Source of the DNA: M3007 sp964621185
Lineage (GTDB): Bacteria; Bacteroidota; Bacteroidia; Chitinophagales; Saprospiraceae
Length of the DNA stretch: 64,000 bases
Assembly: GCA_964621185.1 (NCBI GenBank)
Contig: CAZULM010000014.1
Coordinates: forward strand, 46,115 to 110,114
Direction: 5' to 3'
Position 1 is the first letter of the stretch. The number at the start of each line of letters is the position of its first letter. The notes under the pieces are model-generated. The model was not told the DNA's origin. It worked only from the letters and a program-made list of their open reading frames with translations, and searched no databases. This document shows, one piece after another, positions 17,138-26,480 of this stretch. A program made the position numbers and the translations under genes.

Positions 17138-20100
17138 ATGCGTCATTACGCCCTTGTGCTTTGCAGCGCCCTGATTTTCCCATATTGCCAAACTGAAAAA
17201 ACGTCACAGGCCCTCTTTGAAGAAATCCCGGCCAACAAATCCGGCATCTCCTTCACCAATACCGTCGAAAACACGGAAGACCTGAACATCTTCAACTACC
17301 GCAACTTTTACAACGGAGGCGGGGTAGCCATCGGCGACCTCAACAACGATGGCCTTGCCGAAGTGTTCTTCACGTCGAACATGGGCGACAACAAGCTGTA
17401 CCTCAACAAAGGAGGGTTGCAATTCGAAGACATCACCGACAAGGCAGGACTGGCCGGCTCCCGCTCCTGGAGCACGGGCGTTGCCCTGGTGGACATCAAT
17501 GCTGACGGTTTTCTCGATATTTATGTGTGCAATGCTGGCTACAAAAAAGACAAAAAGCCTGAAAATCAACTGTTTATCAACAACGGCGACTTGACCTTCT
17601 CCGAAAAAGCGGCCGAATACGGCCTGAATGACGACGGCTACACCACCCATGCCGCCTTCTTCGACTACGACCTCGACGGCGACCTCGACTGTTATATCCT
17701 GAACAACAGCTTCATGCCGGTGAACACCCTGGATTACAGCAACAACCGGGAAATGTACGCCAAAGACTGGCCTGTGAAGGATTTTCTCAAAGGCGGTGGC
17801 GACAAGCTGCTGCGCAACGACGGCGGGAAGTTCGTCGATGTGTCGAAACAAGCCGGCATTTTCGGCAGCCTCATCGGCTTCGGCCTCGGCGTCACGGTGG
17901 GCGACGTAAACGGCGACCGCTATCCCGACCTGTACGTGTCCAACGACTTTTTCGAGCGCGATTACCTCTACATCAACCAGGGCAACGGCACCTTCAAAGA
18001 GGAAGTGGAGCAGTGGATGGAACACCTCAGCCTTGCCTCGATGGGCGCCGACATGGCCGACATCAACAACGACGGCTTCCCGGAGATATTCACCACCGAG
18101 ATGCTGCCCAGCAACGACGTGCGGCTTAAGACCGAGATCATGTTCGAGAACTACAACATTTACCAGCTCAAGCTCCAGCGCGGTTTTTACCACCAGTACA
18201 TGCAGAACAGCCTGCACCTGAACAACAAAGACAAAACATTCAGCGAGATCGCCTACTTCGCCGGCGTGGCGGCCACCGACTGGAGTTGGGGCGCCCTGAT
18301 GTTCGATGCCGACAACGATGGATACCGCGACATTTACGTGTGCAACGGAATTTACAAAGACGTGATCGACCAGGACTTCATCGACTTTTTTGCCGATGCC
18401 GTGGTGCAGAAAATGGCCCTGACCGGCCAAAAGGAAGAGCTCAACAACGTCATATCAAAAATGCCCTCCACCCCCTTGCTGAACAAGGCGTTCCGCAACA
18501 CCGGCAAGCTCAAATTTGAGGACAAAGGGCTGGAATGGGGCTTCAAAACCCCCTCGTTCTCCAACGGCGCCGCCTACGGCGACCTCGACAACGACGGCGA
18601 CCTCGACTTAGTGGTCAACAATGTGAACCAGCCGGCTTTTTTGTTCCGAAACAACGCCGAAAAAATGCTGAAAAACCATTTCCTGAATATCCAGCTGAAA
18701 GGAAAAGGGGAAAACACCTACGCTGTTGGCGCTAAGGTGGCCCTTTACATCGGGGCAGAACAGCTCAACACCCAACTCATCCCGACGCGCGGCTTCCAGT
18801 CGTCGGTTGATTACAAACTGGTGTTCGGCCTGGGGCAAAACACCGGCATCGACTCCCTGGTGGTGGAATGGCCCGACATGACCAAAACCGTGCAGCTTAA
18901 GCCGCCCATCGACGGCACGATAACGATTGCCTGGGATCAGGCAGCAGGCCCCGTTGCCGGCAATATCTATGACTTCAACCAGGAAACATTTTTTCAGGCA
19001 GTGGCTTCTCCCTTCAAAGCTGTCCCAGAGGACGACTTTATTGATTTCTATCCAGAGGGGCTCAGCTTCCGCATGGTTTCCAGGGAAGGCCCCAAGGCAG
19101 CTGTGGGCGATGTGAACGGCGACGGGCTCGACGATGTGTACATTGGCGCCCCAGCCGGGCAAGCAGGATGCCTGTATTTGCAGGATGCGACAGGGGCATT
19201 TGCACAAAGCAAACAGCCCGCATTTGAAGCAGATTCCACCTTCGAAGATACAGCAGTGTTGCTCTTTGACGCCGATGGCGACCGGGACCTCGACCTGTTC
19301 GTGGGCGCTGGCGGCAACAAAGACGAGGTGGGCTCCCGAAATTTGCAGGACAGGATTTACCTCAACGACGGCAAGGGCAATTTCAGCGCCAAGCCCAATG
19401 CGCTCTCGATCAACGGCTACAACACCGCCGTGGCCGTGCCTTTTGACCTCGATGGCGATGGCGACCTGGACTTGTTCGTAGGGAGCCGCTCCGTGCCGGG
19501 AAATTACGGGGTGCCGCCCAGGCAGTTTTTGTATGAAAACGACGGCAAAGGCAGTTTCAAGGACATTGCCAAATCTGCTGCCGAAGACATCAAACTGCTC
19601 GGCATGGTCACCAGTGCAACTTTGGCAGATGTGAGCGCCGATCCCGGCAAGGAACTGGTGGTAGTGGGCGAATGGATGGCCCCGCAAGTGTTCAAAATCG
19701 AAAAAGGGAAGCTGAAAAAAGTGCCCTCCAACCTCGACAAATACCCCGGTTGGTGGTATGCCGTAGCTGCCTCCGACCTGGATGGCGACGGCAAAGACGA
19801 CCTTGTGCTGGGCAACCGCGGGGAGAATTTCTATTTTACCGGCAGCCCCGAAGCGCCCGCCAAAATCTGGATATGGGACTTTGACGGCAACGGCACCGTG
19901 GAAAAAATAATGACCCGACAGATAGATGGCCGCGACATGCCCATCCCCATGAAAAAAGAGCTTACCAGCCAACTGCCGATGCTGAAAAAAGGGAACCTGC
20001 GCCACGCCGACTATGCCCAAAAATCCATCCAGGATTTGTTCCCCAAAAAACTGCTGGACCAAGCCATGATGCGCCAGGCCACCTATTTCAAGTCAGCCGT

Positions 20101-20461
20101 CGCCATGAGCAAGGGAAATGGACAGTTCAGCCTCAGCGAGCTTCCCGACCCCGTGCAGTTCAGCTGCGTTTGTGCCATCACCTGTTTCGACCTGAATGCT
20201 GACGGCAAAAAAGACCTCCTGCTCGCAGGCAACGACGACGGCTTTATGCCCCAATTCTCCAAACTGGATGCCTCTTTCGGCCATACGCTCCTCAACCAGG
20301 GCAATGGTCAGTTTAGGCGCATCGAAAACAGGGTTTCAGGTTTTGATATCCGCGGCCAAACCAAATCCATCGCCCCCATCACCATCAAAAACGAACGCTA
20401 TGTGTTGGCGACCCGGAACGGACAAGCCCCGAAACTGTTCAAAGAGAACTTGAAAAAGTGA
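17138..20461 (+). CDS. FG-GAP/VCBS-repeat surface lipoprotein with ASPIC/UnbV domain, 1107 aa
   Basis: The N-terminus is a lipoprotein signal with the Cys at residue 17 (ALIFPYCQTE). The body has many calcium-binding-type FG-GAP/VCBS blades marked by D-x-N-x-D-G or D-x-D-G-D-x-D (for example DLNNDGLAEVFF, DYDLDGDLDCYI, DLDNDGDLDLVV), giving a beta-propeller in the first ~500 residues, an ASPIC/UnbV domain (about 510-620; LNIQLKGKGENTYAVGAKV ... IDSLVVEWPD), and a second set of blades to the end. This is the CRTAC1-like family found beside SusCD pairs in Bacteroidota. The function is not proven; binding of a surface ligand is likely. It is the first of three genes in the same direction with a paralogue at 20681. 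Confidence 0.93.
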   Translation: MRHYALVLCSALIFPYCQTEKTSQALFEEIPANKSGISFTNTVENTEDLNIFNYRNFYNGGGVAIGDLNNDGLAEVFFTSNMGDNKLYLNKGGLQFEDITDKAGLAGSRSWSTGVALVDINADGFLDIYVCNAGYKKDKKPENQLFINNGDLTFSEKAAEYGLNDDGYTTHAAFFDYDLDGDLDCYILNNSFMPVNTLDYSNNREMYAKDWPVKDFLKGGGDKLLRNDGGKFVDVSKQAGIFGSLIGFGLGVTVGDVNGDRYPDLYVSNDFFERDYLYINQGNGTFKEEVEQWMEHLSLASMGADMADINNDGFPEIFTTEMLPSNDVRLKTEIMFENYNIYQLKLQRGFYHQYMQNSLHLNNKDKTFSEIAYFAGVAATDWSWGALMFDADNDGYRDIYVCNGIYKDVIDQDFIDFFADAVVQKMALTGQKEELNNVISKMPSTPLLNKAFRNTGKLKFEDKGLEWGFKTPSFSNGAAYGDLDNDGDLDLVVNNVNQPAFLFRNNAEKMLKNHFLNIQLKGKGENTYAVGAKVALYIGAEQLNTQLIPTRGFQSSVDYKLVFGLGQNTGIDSLVVEWPDMTKTVQLKPPIDGTITIAWDQAAGPVAGNIYDFNQETFFQAVASPFKAVPEDDFIDFYPEGLSFRMVSREGPKAAVGDVNGDGLDDVYIGAPAGQAGCLYLQDATGAFAQSKQPAFEADSTFEDTAVLLFDADGDRDLDLFVGAGGNKDEVGSRNLQDRIYLNDGKGNFSAKPNALSINGYNTAVAVPFDLDGDGDLDLFVGSRSVPGNYGVPPRQFLYENDGKGSFKDIAKSAAEDIKLLGMVTSATLADVSADPGKELVVVGEWMAPQVFKIEKGKLKKVPSNLDKYPGWWYAVAASDLDGDGKDDLVLGNRGENFYFTGSPEAPAKIWIWDFDGNGTVEKIMTRQIDGRDMPIPMKKELTSQLPMLKKGNLRHADYAQKSIQDLFPKKLLDQAMMRQATYFKSAVAMSKGNGQFSLSELPDPVQFSCVCAITCFDLNADGKKDLLLAGNDDGFMPQFSKLDASFGHTLLNQGNGQFRRIENRVSGFDIRGQTKSIAPITIKNERYVLATRNGQAPKLFKENLKK

Positions 20462-20487
20462 GTCCCGTGCTATGTTGCTGTTTTTTT

Positions 20488-20642
20488 CACACTACTGGAC
20501 ATTTTTCGCGCAGATTTCACGCAGATTTTATTGCGCAGATTTTACGCGGAAAAAATTATGTGTAAAATCTGTATCTTTTTCTGTGTAAAATCTGTGAAAA
20601 ATCTGTGAAAAATCTGCGCGAAAATTGCCTGGCAGTGTGGCC
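20488..20642. repeat. Long imperfect palindrome built from CGCAGATTT units
   Basis: The left arm starts CACACTACTGGAC and runs through three CGCAGATTT-type units; the right arm has the complementary GTGAAAAATCTG units and ends TGGCAGTGTGG. The two arms of roughly 55-60 bases match imperfectly, leaving a central loop of about 40 bases. It fills the gap between the two UnbV-type genes. Terminal CACACT/AGTGTG ends and internal repeats suggest a MITE- or REP-like element rather than a simple terminator (inference). Confidence 0.75.
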
Positions 20643-20680
20643 ACTCAAAGGAATGACAAAAACTCATCGATTACAAGAAA

Positions 20681-23600
20681 ATGCTAAAATATTCGATTCC
20701 AATTGCTTGCATCCTGATCTCAACAACAGCCTGCAAACAGGAGCCACCCGTTGAGCCAACATTCGAAGTGCTGCGAAAAGCCGCGACAGGGCTCGATTTT
20801 CAAAACATCCTCAACCCTTCCATCGAGTTCAACGCCCTCACCTACATGTATTTTTTCAACGGCGGGGGCGTGGCCGCAGGCGATTTCAACAACGACGGGC
20901 TGGCCGACCTGTTCTTTACCAGCAACATGGGCGAGAACAAAATGTACCTGAACGAAGGGAAACTGCATTTCATGGATGTCACCGCCCAGGCTGGCGTGGG
21001 CGGCCTCGTAACCCCCTTGGAAGGCGGCACCCCTATGCCAAAATGGACAACAGGCGCGTCCGTGGTCGATATCAACAACGACGGAATGTTGGATATCTAT
21101 GTCAGCCAGGTAGGCGACTACCTGACCATCAAAGGCCGCAACCATTTCTACATTTGCAAAGAGATCAAAAACGGCATTCCCGTTTACGAAGACGAGGCCA
21201 TACAGTATGGCCTGGATCTCGTTGGCTTCGGCACCCAAGCCGCCTTCCTCGATTACGACCTCGACGGCGACCTCGACATGTTCCAGCTCAACCACTCGGT
21301 ACACGCCAACGGCACTTTCGGTCAAAAAAAGACATTCGAAGGGACCCAGCACCCGCTTTCCGGCGACAAGCTGCTGCGCAACGACGGCGGGAAATTCACC
21401 GAAGTGACCATGAGCGCAGGCATAAAAAGCAGCGTGATCGGCTATGGACTTGGCATCGCCGTGGGCGATATAAACAACGACGGCTGGCCCGACATTTACA
21501 TCGGCAACGATTTTCACGAAAACGACTACCTCTACATCAACCAGCGCAACGGCAAGTTCAAAGAATGCCTTGAAGAATACATCCAGCACACCAGCCAGTT
21601 TTCAATGGGCGTGGACATCGCCGACCTCAACAACGACGGCTGGAGCGAGATCATTTCCCTCGACATGCTGCCGGAAGACCCATACATCCTCAAAAGCTCG
21701 CTGGGCGAAGACGATTACGGGGTGTACCATTTCAAGTTGCAATACGGATACAACAATCAATACGCCCGCAACACATTGCAGAAAAACAATGGCGACCCGG
21801 CAGGTTCGGCTGACTCGCCCACTTTCAGCGAAATTGGCATGTTCGCCGGCGTTTATGCCACCGATTGGTCCTGGGCATCCCTCTTCCTCGATTTCGACAA
21901 CGACGGCCTCAAAGACCTGTTCGTCAGCAACGGCATCGAGCGGCGCATGAACGACATCGACTACGCCAACTACCGCACGGGCGATGAAGACTTCCGGTTC
22001 AAGCAAGGCGCTAACTTGCTGGAAAAACGCGACCTGAGCGTGGTGGAAAAAATGCCCCAGATCAAGTTGCCCAACAAATTTTTCCGAAATACGGGCAATT
22101 TCAAGTTCCAAGACCTCGAAAAATCGATCAAAGGCGCTATCCCTACTTTTTCCAACGGCGCGGTTTACGTTGACCTCGACAATGACGGCGACCTGGATAT
22201 CGTGGCCAACAACCTCCAGGACGAACCGTTCGTGTACAAAAACCTCGAGGCTGAAAAAGCTGAAAAAAACAAGAACTTCCTGTCTGTGCAGCTCAAAGGC
22301 TCCCCCGACAACATTGGGGCGATGGGCGCGCGCGCGATCGTTTTCAAAAAAGGGGAAAAGTCCGTATATGACAACTATCCTGTCCGCGGTTTCCAGTCCA
22401 GCGCCTTTTCCCGGCTTCACATCGGCATCGGCGACGCGGCCAACCTCGACTCGATCGCGCTGATCTGGCCGGACAACAGCTTCCAGCTCGTACCAAGTTC
22501 GCCGCTCAACAAAACGTTGGAAATCAGCTGGAAACCCGGCCTGCCAAAATTTGATTTTAGCCAATTGAGGAAAAAGCCAGAGCAGCCCTATTCCTTCGTA
22601 GGAGTAGGCGCTGCGACCGGCCTGGATCACCAACACGAAGAAAACCCGTTCGTGGAGTTCAACCGCGAAGGCCTGATCCCACACATGGTCTCGGCGGAAG
22701 GCCCAGCGCTCGCCGTGGGCGATGCGAACGGCGATGGACTGGAAGACGTTTTCTTCGGTTCCTGCAAGCGGCGAAAAAGCGCGCTGTACCTGCAAAAAAA
22801 GGACGGCAGCTTCCTCGAAAGCACCCCGGATGTTATCAGTCAAGACAGCCTGTTTGAAGACGTGGACGCTGTTTTTGTTGACATAGAAAACGACGGCGAC
22901 CTGGACCTGGTGGTGGCGGCCGGCGGCAACGAGTTCCGCAACCAGGACGAGGCCATGAAGCAGCGGGCATATATCAACGACGGGAAAGGCAACTTCAGCC
23001 GACGCGATTTCGAGGGCGTTTACATGACTGCGGGCTGCGTACTCCCCGGCGATTTCAACAAAGACGGCCTCATCGACCTGTTTTTTGGCGCGCGTGCCCT
23101 GCCCTGGAACTACGGAATCACCCCGCCCTCTACTCTGCTGCTGAACAAAGGGAACGGCAATTTTGAAGACGTGACCGACAAGCTTGGCGGCGGCCTCCGC
23201 GATGCCGGGCTGGTCAAAAACGGCGCCTGGGCCGACTTAGACGGCGACGGCGACCTGGACCTTTTGCTCGCCATCGAATGGGAGCCGCCTACGGTGTTCC
23301 TCAACAACAATGGCAGCTTCAAAAAACTGGTGCTGAACAACATGACAGGCTGGTGGAATTTCATGCTCCCCTACGACTTCGACGGCGATGGCGACCTCGA
23401 CATCCTGGCCGGGAACCTGGGCGAAAACAACAAGTTCCAGCCCAGCCCAGCCCAGCCCGTGCGCCTTTACGTGGCCGATTTTGACGACAACCAGCAAGTG
23501 GAACAGGTGCTGAGCTATTACGTGAAAGGAAAAGAAGTGCCGTTTGCCAACCATGCGGAGATCATGAAACAGCTGCCGTCCCTCAAGAAAAAATACCTCC

Positions 23601-24052
23601 TCGCCAAGGACTTCGCCAAAGCGACTCTGCCGGAAATATTCGGGGCCGACAGGCTTGAAAAGGCCGTCCACCGGGAAGCCAACACCTTCCAAAGCATGTA
23701 TTTTGAAAATACGGGCAATGGGTTGCAGTTCACGGCGCACCCCCTTCCAAATGAGCTGCAGTACAGTTGTCTGAGCTCCGCCACCCTCGAAGACCTCGAC
23801 GGCGACGGCCTTGCCGAAGTGATCCTCGGCGGCAATTTTCACGAAGCCAACATCGAAATGGGACGCTACGATGCCTCTTATGGCAACGTGCTGCATTTTT
23901 CCGAGCGGGGAAAAATGTACGTTTACCCCCTGGGCGACCTGCGCGTGACGGGGCAGGTGCGGAGGATTAAGCAGGTACGTACAAGAAAGGGCAATGTTTT
24001 TGTCCTGGCGAGAAACCATGATAAAGCGGCTGTGATCGCGCAAAAAAAATAA
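20681..24052 (+). CDS. FG-GAP/VCBS-repeat surface lipoprotein with ASPIC/UnbV domain, 1123 aa
   Basis: A paralogue of the gene at 17138 with the same order: lipoprotein signal (Cys in ISTTACKQE), FG-GAP blades (GDFNNDGLADLFF, DYDLDGDLDMFQ, DLDNDGDLDIVANN), an ASPIC/UnbV domain near residues 525-635 (VQLKGSPDNIGAMGARAIVF ... LDSIALIWPDNS), and another blade set in the C-terminal half. The two proteins share the FYHQYMQN/YNNQYARN and TDWSW motifs, so they arose by duplication. The Asp/Asn ladders suggest calcium dependence. They sit in one direction between susCD and the haloperoxidase-like gene, so a joint surface role is likely, but nothing in the sequence gives the ligand. Confidence 0.93.
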   Translation: MLKYSIPIACILISTTACKQEPPVEPTFEVLRKAATGLDFQNILNPSIEFNALTYMYFFNGGGVAAGDFNNDGLADLFFTSNMGENKMYLNEGKLHFMDVTAQAGVGGLVTPLEGGTPMPKWTTGASVVDINNDGMLDIYVSQVGDYLTIKGRNHFYICKEIKNGIPVYEDEAIQYGLDLVGFGTQAAFLDYDLDGDLDMFQLNHSVHANGTFGQKKTFEGTQHPLSGDKLLRNDGGKFTEVTMSAGIKSSVIGYGLGIAVGDINNDGWPDIYIGNDFHENDYLYINQRNGKFKECLEEYIQHTSQFSMGVDIADLNNDGWSEIISLDMLPEDPYILKSSLGEDDYGVYHFKLQYGYNNQYARNTLQKNNGDPAGSADSPTFSEIGMFAGVYATDWSWASLFLDFDNDGLKDLFVSNGIERRMNDIDYANYRTGDEDFRFKQGANLLEKRDLSVVEKMPQIKLPNKFFRNTGNFKFQDLEKSIKGAIPTFSNGAVYVDLDNDGDLDIVANNLQDEPFVYKNLEAEKAEKNKNFLSVQLKGSPDNIGAMGARAIVFKKGEKSVYDNYPVRGFQSSAFSRLHIGIGDAANLDSIALIWPDNSFQLVPSSPLNKTLEISWKPGLPKFDFSQLRKKPEQPYSFVGVGAATGLDHQHEENPFVEFNREGLIPHMVSAEGPALAVGDANGDGLEDVFFGSCKRRKSALYLQKKDGSFLESTPDVISQDSLFEDVDAVFVDIENDGDLDLVVAAGGNEFRNQDEAMKQRAYINDGKGNFSRRDFEGVYMTAGCVLPGDFNKDGLIDLFFGARALPWNYGITPPSTLLLNKGNGNFEDVTDKLGGGLRDAGLVKNGAWADLDGDGDLDLLLAIEWEPPTVFLNNNGSFKKLVLNNMTGWWNFMLPYDFDGDGDLDILAGNLGENNKFQPSPAQPVRLYVADFDDNQQVEQVLSYYVKGKEVPFANHAEIMKQLPSLKKKYLLAKDFAKATLPEIFGADRLEKAVHREANTFQSMYFENTGNGLQFTAHPLPNELQYSCLSSATLEDLDGDGLAEVILGGNFHEANIEMGRYDASYGNVLHFSERGKMYVYPLGDLRVTGQVRRIKQVRTRKGNVFVLARNHDKAAVIAQKK

Positions 24053-24146
24053 AATACTGTGGTGACAAATGCTGTGGTGAAAAATACTGCTTATGGCGCC
24101 CGGAAAATGTGCAGCTTTTCTTATGCCATTACAAAAAAAACTTGAT

Positions 24147-26315
24147 ATGCTTCGCTATACCCTTTTTGTCGCCCTGGCCATATTTGGCAATTCCATCCTC
24201 CCAGCCCAACACTCCATCGCCCGGCTTTGGAACGAAAAGGTACTGGAGGCCATCAGCGGCGACTTCGCCAGACCCACCGTCCATGCCCGCAACCTGTTCC
24301 ATACTTCCGTGGCGATGTACGATGCCTGGGCGGTTTATAACCAGGATGCAGATACCTATTTTTTGGGCAAAACAGTGCATGGCTACACCTGCCCTTACCG
24401 CCGGGTGCCGGCCCCAGCCAATGTAGAAGCGGCACAAGCAGAAGCCATCAGCTTTGCGGTTTACCGCCTACTGCAGCACCGCTTTGCCAATTCCCCCGGC
24501 GCGGATTCCTTGTTCCCGGCCATCGACCGCTTGATGGACTCCTTAGGCTATAAGAAAGCAAACAAGTCGCTGAACTACAAAAGAGGGCCGGCAGAAATGG
24601 GCAACTACATCGCGTACCATATCATCGCGTATGGGATGCAGGACGGATCGAACGAGGCAGACGACTATGCCAACCGGTACTACAAGCCTGCCAACGCGCC
24701 GTTAGTCATACAATTCCCCGGAAATCCCACAGCTACGGACATGAACCGCTGGCAGCCCTTGCAGTTCACCCAATTCATCGATCAAAGCGGCAACCCCATG
24801 CCGAACGCCACCCCGAAATTCTTGAGCGCTGAATGGGGCAACCTGGCGCCCTTCGCGATGCTGCCAGGCGATGCCGTCACCCGGCAGCGCGGCGGCCACG
24901 ACTACCATATTTACTACGACCCGGGGCCGCCGGCCAGGTTTGATACGGCCACAAACGGTGGCCTGAACGACGAGTACAAATGGAACCACGTCATGGTGGC
25001 AGCCTGGTCTTCCCTGCTCGACCCGAAAGACCTGGAAATGTTGGACATTTCGCCTGCCTCGTTGGGCAACAACACAAATTATCCGAGCGACCTGCCTGGC
25101 CTGCGGAACTTTTACAATTTTTACGAAGGCGGCGACCCGGGCGCCGGCCACGCGATCAACCCAAAGACTGGGCAACCCTATTCGCCACAAATGGTGCTGC
25201 GCGGCGACTATTACCGGGTTCTGGCGGAGTATTGGGCAGATGGGCCGCGTTCCGTCACGCCGCCAGGTCATTGGTTCGAGATTTTGAACTACGTGAACGA
25301 CCAGCCGGCGCTCGTCCGGCGGGTTCGCGGCACGGGCCCGCCTTGCACCCCCTTGGAATGGGACGTCAAAGCCTACTTCGCCCTGGGCGGCGCCATGCAC
25401 GACGCGGCCATTTCAGCCTGGAGCATCAAAGGCTGGTACGACAGCATGCGCCCGGTCTCCGCCATCCGCGCCATGGCGGAGGCGGGGCAATGCTCCGACC
25501 CTGGCCAGCCACACTATTCCCCTGCCGGACTGCCCTTGATACCCGGTTTCATTGAGGTAATAAAGGCCGGCGACCCGCTTGCTGGCACCGGCGGAGCGCA
25601 GTTAGTGGGCGAAGTGAAATTAAAAGCCTGGCGGGGCCCGAAATTCATCAACAACCCCGCCAGCGACGTTGCAGGAGTCGGCTGGATTCTCGCCAAAGAA
25701 TGGTGGCCCTACCAACGTCCGAGCTTTGTGACGCCGCCGTTTGCCGGATACGTCTCCGGCCATTCCACGTACAGCCGCGCTGCAGCAGAAGTGCTGACTG
25801 CTTTCACCGGCGATCCGTTTTTCCCGGGCGGCCTCGGCACTTTTTTCTGCCCAAAAAACGAATACCTGGTGTTTGAAGACGGCCCCAGCCAAAACATAAC
25901 CCTGCAATGGGCCACCTACCGCGACGCTTCCGACCAATGCAGCCTTTCCCGCATTTACGGCGGCATCCACCCACCGATGGACGACATCCCTGGGCGCTTG
26001 ATCGGGATTGAGATCGGGACCAAGGCTTTTGATTTTGCAGAAAAATATTTTTCAAAGGCCGCCACTCCTGACAGCACCTACGCTTTCCGCATTTTTCCAA
26101 ACCCAACCCTGAGCATGGTCCAATTTGAAATGGGCCACGAGGGAGCCATGCCGATCAAGCTGTTCGGCATGGACGGCCGCTTGGCCTTGTCAACCGATTT
26201 GGCATTCACAGAAAACCAGGCTTTATTGGATTTGACAGCCCTGGGCCCTGGCGTTTACATTTTGACGGGGATGCAGGACGGGCGGCGGTTTGCAGAAAAA
26301 ATCGTCAAGCTTTGA
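24147..26315 (+). CDS. Secreted vanadium-dependent haloperoxidase/PAP2-like protein with type A T9SS tail
   Basis: I placed the start at the ATG at 24147 because it is followed directly by a signal peptide (MLRYTLFVALAIFGNSILPAQ); a frame extension to 24093 adds an unlikely leader. The C-terminal half holds the metal/phosphate site of vanadium haloperoxidases and acid phosphatases: KEWWPYQRP, the GYVSGHSTYSR loop, and SRIYGGIHPPMDD, that is K-x6-RP, P/G-SGH and SR-x5-H-x3-D. The final ~80 residues are a type A sorting domain (FRIFPNPTLSMVQFEM ... GVYILTGMQDG..FAEKIVKL). It should be exported by T9SS. Oxidation of halide or phosphatase activity cannot be separated from sequence alone. It probably belongs to the operon of the two UnbV lipoproteins. 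Confidence 0.92.
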   Translation: MLRYTLFVALAIFGNSILPAQHSIARLWNEKVLEAISGDFARPTVHARNLFHTSVAMYDAWAVYNQDADTYFLGKTVHGYTCPYRRVPAPANVEAAQAEAISFAVYRLLQHRFANSPGADSLFPAIDRLMDSLGYKKANKSLNYKRGPAEMGNYIAYHIIAYGMQDGSNEADDYANRYYKPANAPLVIQFPGNPTATDMNRWQPLQFTQFIDQSGNPMPNATPKFLSAEWGNLAPFAMLPGDAVTRQRGGHDYHIYYDPGPPARFDTATNGGLNDEYKWNHVMVAAWSSLLDPKDLEMLDISPASLGNNTNYPSDLPGLRNFYNFYEGGDPGAGHAINPKTGQPYSPQMVLRGDYYRVLAEYWADGPRSVTPPGHWFEILNYVNDQPALVRRVRGTGPPCTPLEWDVKAYFALGGAMHDAAISAWSIKGWYDSMRPVSAIRAMAEAGQCSDPGQPHYSPAGLPLIPGFIEVIKAGDPLAGTGGAQLVGEVKLKAWRGPKFINNPASDVAGVGWILAKEWWPYQRPSFVTPPFAGYVSGHSTYSRAAAEVLTAFTGDPFFPGGLGTFFCPKNEYLVFEDGPSQNITLQWATYRDASDQCSLSRIYGGIHPPMDDIPGRLIGIEIGTKAFDFAEKYFSKAATPDSTYAFRIFPNPTLSMVQFEMGHEGAMPIKLFGMDGRLALSTDLAFTENQALLDLTALGPGVYILTGMQDGRRFAEKIVKL

Positions 26316-26480
26316 CTTGTGCTGTTCGGAATAAAATTTCACGCCAAAACGGCAAATTAAAATATTTACTGCGCCATTATTTGTTTATTCAATATCCAAT
26401 TGCTTCTTTTGCACTGGCCATTGTTCAAAGGCTAACAAAACAACAACGACAAGTTAACTTAACCTTTCAGAACAGGTTTT

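Noticed and set aside
17204..18430. Long antisense open frame (408 codons) opposite the first UnbV gene
   Set aside because: Its codon pattern mirrors the sense gene, the sense frame has clear blades and a lipobox, and the antisense translation is low in complexity with no fold. It is a shadow of GC-rich codons.
18608..20062. Antisense open frame (484 codons) opposite the same gene
   Set aside because: Same reason: shadow frame of Asp/Gly-rich codons, no recognisable domain.
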